Shown here piece after piece: positions 6,981-10,164 of a stretch of 10,164 bases of DNA. Made by a program: the position numbers and the translations under genes. The notes under the pieces were generated by a model, which saw only the letters and a program-made list of their open reading frames with translations, searched no databases and was not told the DNA's origin. Origin of the DNA: an uncultured Clostridia bacterium (GTDB taxonomy: Bacteria; Bacillota; Clostridia; Oscillospirales; Ruminococcaceae); NCBI GenBank assembly GCA_938014855.1, contig CALLQM010000297.1, forward strand, positions 1 through 10,164, read 5' to 3'. The first letter of the stretch is position 1. Each line of letters starts with the position of its first letter.

Positions 6981-7634
6981 CTAAGCGATATATAAAAAAA
7001 CCATAAAGTAATGGCATACGCTCCCGCCAATTACAAATAGATGGAAAAGTTCATGAAACCCGAACGCAGGGGTGGGATTCGGACGCTTGATCATATAAAT
7101 AACACCGCCGATGGTGTATAGAACTCCACCCGCAACCAAAAGCAGAATCCCAGGAACCGGAAATGCCGCCAACGCTTTTAAATCCACCAAAATAGCCCAA
7201 CCCATTAGAATATAAAGAGAAGTTCCTAGCCATCTAGGTGCATTGATCCAACAAAGCTTCATGAAAATACCCGCAATGGCAATCCCCCACATAACAGATG
7301 TAAAGGTGACGTTTTTGGGATAAGGCAGTAATTTTAGCAGCAAGGGCGCATAGCTCCCCGCAATTAAAACATAAATCATTGCGTGGTCTAATTTGCGAAG
7401 TATGAGCCGAACCTTTTCAGAAGACATCGAAAAATGATAGATGCCGCTTGTACAATACAGCGCAATTAACGACACACAAAATAGAATGCTGGAAACTGCA
7501 GCCTTAATCTCCCAATCCTCCTGCATCTGCAAATGAATACACATTGCGATCAGCCCCAGTAAAGACAATGCCGCACCAACAAAGTGGCTGTAACTGCTGA
7601 TTGGGTCTCTTGCTTTTTTAAATATTTTTGGCAT
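6981..7634 (-). CDS. PAQR/hemolysin III family membrane protein (YqfA/TrhA type)
   Basis: A 217-residue polytopic protein with about seven hydrophobic segments, the usual length of bacterial hemolysin III proteins. The family's probable metal site is intact: SxxxH in SGIYHF (S63, H67), the LDH motif (D83) in KLDHAMIYVLIAGSYAP, and HxxxH near the C-terminus (H194, H198 in FGFHELFHLF). Bacterial members have been linked to membrane energetics and lipid homeostasis; the name hemolysin comes from early heterologous tests and should not be taken as a toxin call. ATG at 7634 has GAGG 8 bases upstream. The gene ends with TAG at the usual family C-terminus. It is divergent from the DUF1836 gene and shares the palindromic promoter region at 7686-7749, so the two may be co-regulated. 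Confidence 0.92.
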   Translation of the reverse strand: MPKIFKKARDPISSYSHFVGAALSLLGLIAMCIHLQMQEDWEIKAAVSSILFCVSLIALYCTSGIYHFSMSSEKVRLILRKLDHAMIYVLIAGSYAPLLLKLLPYPKNVTFTSVMWGIAIAGIFMKLCWINAPRWLGTSLYILMGWAILVDLKALAAFPVPGILLLVAGGVLYTIGGVIYMIKRPNPTPAFGFHELFHLFVIGGSVCHYFMVFLYIA

Positions 7635-7685
7635 ACTATTATCCTCAAATCATTACATAGTTTTAAATACTACTTTATGTTATAT

Positions 7686-7713
7686 ATAATAACACATAAC
7701 AGAAGAAATGCAA
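7686..7713 (-). promoter_or_regulatory. Promoter for the hemolysin III gene
   Basis: On the minus strand TTGCAT (7713-7708), a 16-base spacer and TATTAT (7691-7686) are found, with TG one base before the -10 (extended -10). The -35 box lies inside the left arm of the palindrome at 7705-7729, so a protein bound there would block polymerase. Confidence 0.6.
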
Positions 7714-7729
7714 CTACAAGTTGCATTTC
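7705..7729. promoter_or_regulatory. Perfect 11-bp inverted repeat, probable operator for two divergent promoters
   Basis: The arms GAAATGCAACT (7705-7715) and AGTTGCATTTC (7719-7729) flank ACA. Each arm contains a TTGCAT -35 element, the left for the minus-strand gene and the right for the plus-strand gene. Arm length and symmetry suit a dimeric helix-turn-helix regulator. The DUF1836 protein encoded next door is a candidate but is not shown to bind here. Confidence 0.6.
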
Positions 7730-7749
7730 ATGCTTATTTTATGTAAAAT
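7721..7749 (+). promoter_or_regulatory. Promoter for the DUF1836-alkD operon
   Basis: TTGCAT (7721-7726) and TAAAAT (7744-7749) are separated by exactly 17 bases, with the predicted start about 25 bases before the DUF1836 start codon. The -10 has one mismatch; the -35 matches TTG only and overlaps the right palindrome arm. Confidence 0.6.
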
Positions 7750-7779
7750 AGATCTATAAATTCAAGAAGGTGATGACAA

Positions 7780-8322
7780 ATGCAACAATTTGAAGATTTG
7801 CGAGATTCGGCATTATCCGATGCAGATATTTCTCCGGATGAACTTCCGCGGCTCGATTTATATATGGATCAAATTTTAACGTTATTTAACGATGGATTAT
7901 CTGCCAACAAGCGAAATCCTGATGAAAAGTTAGTGACAAAAACGATGATTAACAATTACAGCAAAGAGCGTCTAATTGCACCGGTTAAGGGAAAAAAGTA
8001 TTCACGCGAACAGTTGATTCAGCTTTTATGCATCTTAAATTTAAAACAAACGCTTTCTTTAACCGATTTAAAAACCCTTTTATCGGATGAAACCGAGGAT
8101 GTTGATTTTGAAGGTGCTTACAAAAAGTCGCTCGAATTAAAACAGCGCTTAAAACAGGCGCTTCCTGCATTTTTAAACGATACGTTCGGCGATTGCATGG
8201 ATCTTTCTAAACCTGAAATGATGCTGTCACTCACGCTTGCACTTTCTTCCGGTGTTACTTATCTAAAACGCATTTGTGAGGGAATCATTGATGATGCGAA
8301 CGCGAAAACAGGTGAATCATAG
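7780..8322 (+). CDS. DUF1836 domain protein, MerR-like DNA-binding region
   Basis: A 180-residue protein recognised as DUF1836, a Firmicutes family with no assigned role. Residues about 52-102 have the pattern of a MerR-like winged helix: TKTMINNYSKERLI, then a GKKYSREQLIQL stretch and LSLTDLKTLL, suggesting DNA binding. The rest is helical and soluble, with no membrane segment and no visible ligand or metal site. ATG 7780 is preceded by AGAAGG about 9 bases away. It ends with TAG at 8320-8322 and is followed after 17 bases by the AlkD-like gene with its own AAGGAG, so they probably form an operon. Its promoter overlaps a perfect palindrome, which makes autoregulation attractive but unproven. 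Confidence 0.85.
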   Translation: MQQFEDLRDSALSDADISPDELPRLDLYMDQILTLFNDGLSANKRNPDEKLVTKTMINNYSKERLIAPVKGKKYSREQLIQLLCILNLKQTLSLTDLKTLLSDETEDVDFEGAYKKSLELKQRLKQALPAFLNDTFGDCMDLSKPEMMLSLTLALSSGVTYLKRICEGIIDDANAKTGES

Positions 8323-8339
8323 GAAGGAGAATCAACAAG

Positions 8340-9032
8340 ATGGAGCATCCCATTCGCAAACAGCTTTTAGAATTAGCGGAACCTTCTTATCAAAAGTTTT
8401 CTTCCAATCTGCTCCCGGGAGTGGACAATTTACTTGGTGTGCGAATTCCCCTGCTTCGAAAATTAGCAAAATCAATCGCGAAAGGTGATTGGAGAGCCTA
8501 TTTACTGGATGCCTGCGAAGATACGTTTGAGGAAACGATGCTGCAGGGCATGGTGATTGGGTATGCGAAAGCAGATACTGAGGAACTCCTCCGCTATGTT
8601 TCAAGCTTTATACCAAAAATCACAAATTGGTCGGTATGCGACAGCTTTTGCAGTGGCTTAAAAAAATTGTATGCACAGGATCCTTTACGCTTATGGGAGT
8701 TTCTCCAGCCGTATATCACAGATCATCGTGAATTTTTTGTTCGATTTGGTGTCATAATGCTGCGTTGTTACTATCTTGATGATGCACATATTGACCGTGT
8801 TCTCGCGTTGCTTGCTGCAATTCGCCACGACGGATACTATGCAAAAATGGCAGTGGCTTGGGCATTATGTGATGCTTATATCGTATTTCCCGAAAAAACT
8901 TCGCACTATTTACAGCCTAACCGATTCGATGCGTTTACGTATCAAAAAGCACTTCAAAAAATGTTAGAATCACGGTGTGTAGATGCAGAAACAAAAAAAC
9001 AGATTCGAAAACAAAAAAGAACCCATCAGTAA
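8340..9032 (+). CDS. AlkD-family DNA alkylation repair glycosylase
   Basis: A 230-residue all-helical HEAT-like protein of the AlkD family, which removes positively charged alkylated bases (3-methyladenine, 7-methylguanine) from DNA. The four residues important in Bacillus cereus AlkD (W109, D113, R148, W187 from memory) have counterparts with nearly the same spacing: W97 and D101 in NWSVCDSF, R135 in FFVRFG, and W174 in MAVAWALCDAY. Length and the C-terminal FTYQKALQKMLESR motif are typical. ATG 8340 has AAGGAG 10 bases upstream. It is second in an operon with DUF1836. The last codons and the TAA stop lie inside the stem of the terminator at 9016-9061. The charged tail KKQIRKQKR is usual for the family. 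Confidence 0.9.
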   Translation: MEHPIRKQLLELAEPSYQKFSSNLLPGVDNLLGVRIPLLRKLAKSIAKGDWRAYLLDACEDTFEETMLQGMVIGYAKADTEELLRYVSSFIPKITNWSVCDSFCSGLKKLYAQDPLRLWEFLQPYITDHREFFVRFGVIMLRCYYLDDAHIDRVLALLAAIRHDGYYAKMAVAWALCDAYIVFPEKTSHYLQPNRFDAFTYQKALQKMLESRCVDAETKKQIRKQKRTHQ

Positions 9033-9064
9033 AGGCTTAAGCCTTTACTGATGGGTTCTTTATA
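9013..9064. terminator. Bidirectional terminator with 23-bp perfect arms, shared by alkD and rubrerythrin
   Basis: A perfect palindrome, arms 9016-9038 and 9039-9061 (centre GGCTTAAGCC), folds with a small central loop. The AlkD stop TAA (9030-9032) lies in its left arm; the rubrerythrin stop (9073) is 12 bases from its right end. On the minus strand it ends in six T; on the plus strand the tail is TTCTTTATATTATAT, weaker but adequate. It serves two convergent genes. Confidence 0.9.
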
Positions 9065-9072
9065 TTATATGG

Positions 9073-9621
9073 TTATTTACCAAAATATCTGTTCAGGAGA
9101 CCCTGGAACGCACAGCCGTGTCTTGCTTCATCTTTCGCCATTTCATGTACAGTATCATGGATTGCATCCAAGCCCAACTCTTTTGCACGGGATGCGATCT
9201 GCTTTTTACCTGCACAAGCACCATTCTCTGCTGCTACGCGCAATTCTAGATTCTTTTTGGTGTCAGCAGTTACACACTCGCCCAGCAATTCTGCAAATTT
9301 TGCTGCATGTTCTGCTTCCTCATAAGCAGCTTTCTCATAGTAAAGTCCAATTTCAGGATAGCCTTCGCGGTGTGCTTGACGAGCCATTGCAAGATACATT
9401 CCAACTTCCGTGCACTCACCGGTAAAATTCATTCTGAGACCTTCTAAGATCTCCTCATCAACGCCGGCAGCAACTCCAATTCTGTGCTCATCCGCCCAAG
9501 TCATCGTGTCGGATTTTTGCTCCTCAAATTTGTGAGAGGGAGCTTTACATTGCGGGCATGCTTCCGGTGCAGATTCTCCCTCATAAACATAACCGCAAAC
9601 AGTACAGACAAATTTTTTCAT
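9073..9621 (-). CDS. Reverse rubrerythrin (rubredoxin domain first)
   Basis: A 182-residue non-heme iron protein that reduces hydrogen peroxide, and oxygen in clostridia, using electrons from NAD(P)H through rubredoxin-type carriers. The order is reversed relative to classical rubrerythrin: an N-terminal rubredoxin site with CTVC (C6, C9) and CPQC (C22, C25), then a ferritin-like di-iron domain with E69 and E72, E102xxH105 (EEAEH), E132 and E165xxH168 (DEARH). This arrangement is typical of anaerobic Clostridia. ATG 9621 is chosen because AGGAGG lies 9 bases upstream and MKKFVCTVCGYVYEG is the usual beginning; an upstream ATG at 9654 lies within the operator and has no ribosome site. It is a single gene with a strong promoter and a PerR-like box, convergent with alkD. 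Confidence 0.95.
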   Translation of the reverse strand: MKKFVCTVCGYVYEGESAPEACPQCKAPSHKFEEQKSDTMTWADEHRIGVAAGVDEEILEGLRMNFTGECTEVGMYLAMARQAHREGYPEIGLYYEKAAYEEAEHAAKFAELLGECVTADTKKNLELRVAAENGACAGKKQIASRAKELGLDAIHDTVHEMAKDEARHGCAFQGLLNRYFGK

Positions 9622-9651
9622 AATTTTTATCCTCCTAAAAATATTTAAAAT

Positions 9652-9666
9652 CAATAATGATTATTG
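9652..9666 (-). promoter_or_regulatory. PerR/Fur-type 7-1-7 operator
   Basis: CAATAAT-G-ATTATTG is a perfect 7-1-7 dyad, close to the PerR (TTATAATNATTATAA) and Fur (TGATAATNATTATCA) consensus. It covers roughly +4 to +19 of the predicted rubrerythrin transcript, where a repressor would block start. PerR control of clostridial rubrerythrins is established; whether PerR or Fur binds here is inference. Confidence 0.6.
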
Positions 9667-9676
9667 TTATGATTTA

Positions 9677-9705
9677 AATATAGCATATGTATTCTTTGAA
9701 GTCAA
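9677..9705 (-). promoter_or_regulatory. Strong promoter for rubrerythrin
   Basis: On the minus strand TTGACT (9705-9700) and TATATT (9682-9677) are separated by exactly 17 bases, with TGC directly before the -10 (extended -10). It is upstream of the 7-1-7 box and the AGGAGG ribosome site. Confidence 0.8.
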
Positions 9706-9895
9706 GTATAAATACCAAATATTTTAAAAAAATGATCTTTTTATTAATTTTTATTGAGAAATATCATCGAAAAAGAAAGGCTTTCTTTCCTTATTTTATC
9801 CCCACTATGTGGATAATTGATCTTTACTTTTAAGAATAAGATACCTATTAGAATCACATACTATGGATACTGTCACAAGGAAAGAGGTGAATAAG
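9706..9895. other. AT-rich intergenic stretch between rubrerythrin promoter and tRNA terminator
   Basis: No convincing gene is present. It holds A/T runs, a short purine/pyrimidine mirror hairpin (AAAGAAAG/CTTTCTTT at 9772-9788, loop too small to be a good terminator), the inverted DnaA-box pair at 9796-9816, and a weak plus-strand promoter-like pair (TTTACT 9823-9828, TATTAG 9846-9851, 17-base spacer). A well-formed ribosome site (GAGGTGA, 9884-9890) precedes ATG 9896. Confidence 0.5.
9796..9816. promoter_or_regulatory. Inverted pair of DnaA-box sequences
   Basis: TTATCCCCA (plus, 9796-9804) is one mismatch from the DnaA box TTATCCACA, and TGTGGATAA (9808-9816) is a perfect box on the minus strand, three bases apart and facing each other. 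No dnaA gene or AT-rich 13-mer set is present to call an origin. The role, if any, is unknown. Confidence 0.4.
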
Positions 9896-9898
9896 ATG

Positions 9899-9937
9899 GC
9901 TAAAAATAAAAAATCCAATCACTCTCGTGATTGGATT
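9899..9937 (-). terminator. Terminator of tRNA-Pro
   Basis: An 11-bp stem (AATCCAATCAC at 9912-9922, GTGATTGGATT at 9927-9937) with a 4-base loop begins 4 bases after the CCA end of the tRNA on the minus strand. It is followed by TTTTTTATTTTT. A classic intrinsic terminator. Confidence 0.92.
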
Positions 9938-9941
9938 CCTT

Positions 9942-10019
9942 TGGTCGGGATGAGAGGATTCGAACCTCCGATCTCGCGCCCCCCAGACGCGCACTTTAAC
10001 CGGACTAAGCTACATCCCG
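9942..10019 (-). tRNA. tRNA-Pro (anticodon GGG), CCA encoded
   Basis: On the minus strand a full cloverleaf can be drawn: acceptor CGGGATG/CATCCCG; D arm GCTT/AAGT with GG in the loop; anticodon stem CGCGT/GCGCG; loop CTGGGGG, giving anticodon GGG at 34-36; 5-base variable region; T arm GGAGG/CCTCT with TTCGAAT loop. The discriminator A (9945) is followed by an encoded CCA (9944-9942). The body is 75 bases without CCA. It reads CCC and CCU proline codons. The last base pairs of the D, anticodon and T stems include G-U pairs, within normal limits. Confidence 0.95.
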
Positions 10020-10033
10020 AATGTTGCAGCGCA

Positions 10034-10063
10034 AATATACTTAAGTTTTTGACAATTTACCAA
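10034..10063 (-). promoter_or_regulatory. Candidate promoter of tRNA-Pro
   Basis: On the minus strand TTGGTA (10063-10058) and TATATT (10039-10034) are separated by 18 bases, placing the transcript start within about ten bases of the tRNA 5' end. A better -35, TTGTCA (10055-10050), is too close (10-base spacer). The tRNA could also be part of a longer transcript from outside the window. Confidence 0.35.
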
Positions 10064-10164
10064 ATATTAAAAGGCTTAATCTGCACCAGATAATTAGCCT
10101 CGTATTGCGTAGTATACTAAACTTTTCATTACCAAGACGCTAAGCTTTTAGTCGCTTTTAGATT

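Noticed and set aside
8332..8604. Minus-strand ORF over the AlkD 5' end
   Set aside because: It overlaps a well-supported gene with conserved catalytic residues and has no recognisable domain.
9772..9788. AAAGAAAG/CTTTCTTT inverted repeat as a terminator
   Set aside because: Only one base separates the arms, the stem is AT-rich and there is no adjacent T run or gene end.
9706..9895. Replication origin because of DnaA boxes
   Set aside because: Only two boxes, no dnaA, dnaN or unwinding-element pattern in the window.
9863..10093. Plus-strand ORF containing GMRGFEPPISRPPD
   Set aside because: It is the antisense translation of the tRNA-Pro gene and its terminator, a well-known spurious protein pattern; not annotated as a gene.

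Overview
The window looks like a chromosomal segment from a low-to-moderate GC Gram-positive bacterium of the class Clostridia. The pointers are purine-rich Shine-Dalgarno sites, many U-tailed hairpin terminators, a reverse-order rubrerythrin of the clostridial type, a DUF1836 regulator-like protein, a MerR/HhH/PAQR housekeeping mix, and a tRNA with an encoded CCA end. An Oscillospiraceae-like host is a guess; nothing in the sequence fixes the genus. There are no transposases, phage genes or CRISPR arrays, so this is an ordinary chromosomal region with several informative details.

Layout. Positions 1-221 are intergenic and hold a minus-strand terminator. Positions 222-5968 (minus strand) hold a two-gene cell-envelope unit. 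It is read from a good sigma-A-type promoter at 6004-6032: first a lipoprotein with a GHL10-type TIM-barrel domain, then a very large membrane-anchored protein joining a related barrel-like domain, beta-rich modules, a zinc-dependent N-acetylmuramoyl-L-alanine amidase and four Big2-like repeats. Both proteins have Ser/Glu-rich stalks. Next come a small zinc-ribbon protein (plus, 6151-6519), a bidirectional terminator, and on the minus strand a ComEA-like helix-hairpin-helix protein cut short by an in-frame TAG, with a PAQR/hemolysin III membrane protein upstream of it.

The hemolysin III gene is divergent from a DUF1836 gene. The 145-bp gap holds a perfect 11-bp inverted repeat whose two arms each carry a TTGCAT -35 box, one for each direction. 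DUF1836 is followed at once by an AlkD-family DNA glycosylase, probably in one operon. That operon ends in a long perfect hairpin shared with the convergent reverse rubrerythrin gene. The rubrerythrin has a strong promoter and a perfect 7-1-7 PerR/Fur-type dyad, consistent with peroxide or iron control. The right end has an AT-rich gap with an inverted pair of DnaA-box sequences and a minus-strand tRNA-Pro(GGG) with a textbook terminator.

Functional themes: peptidoglycan or surface-glycan remodelling on the left; DNA alkylation repair and oxidative-stress defence on the right. No clearly new multi-gene system is visible. The points most worth following are the amber-interrupted comEA-like gene, the divergent operator-promoter, and the glycosidase-like/amidase fusion.
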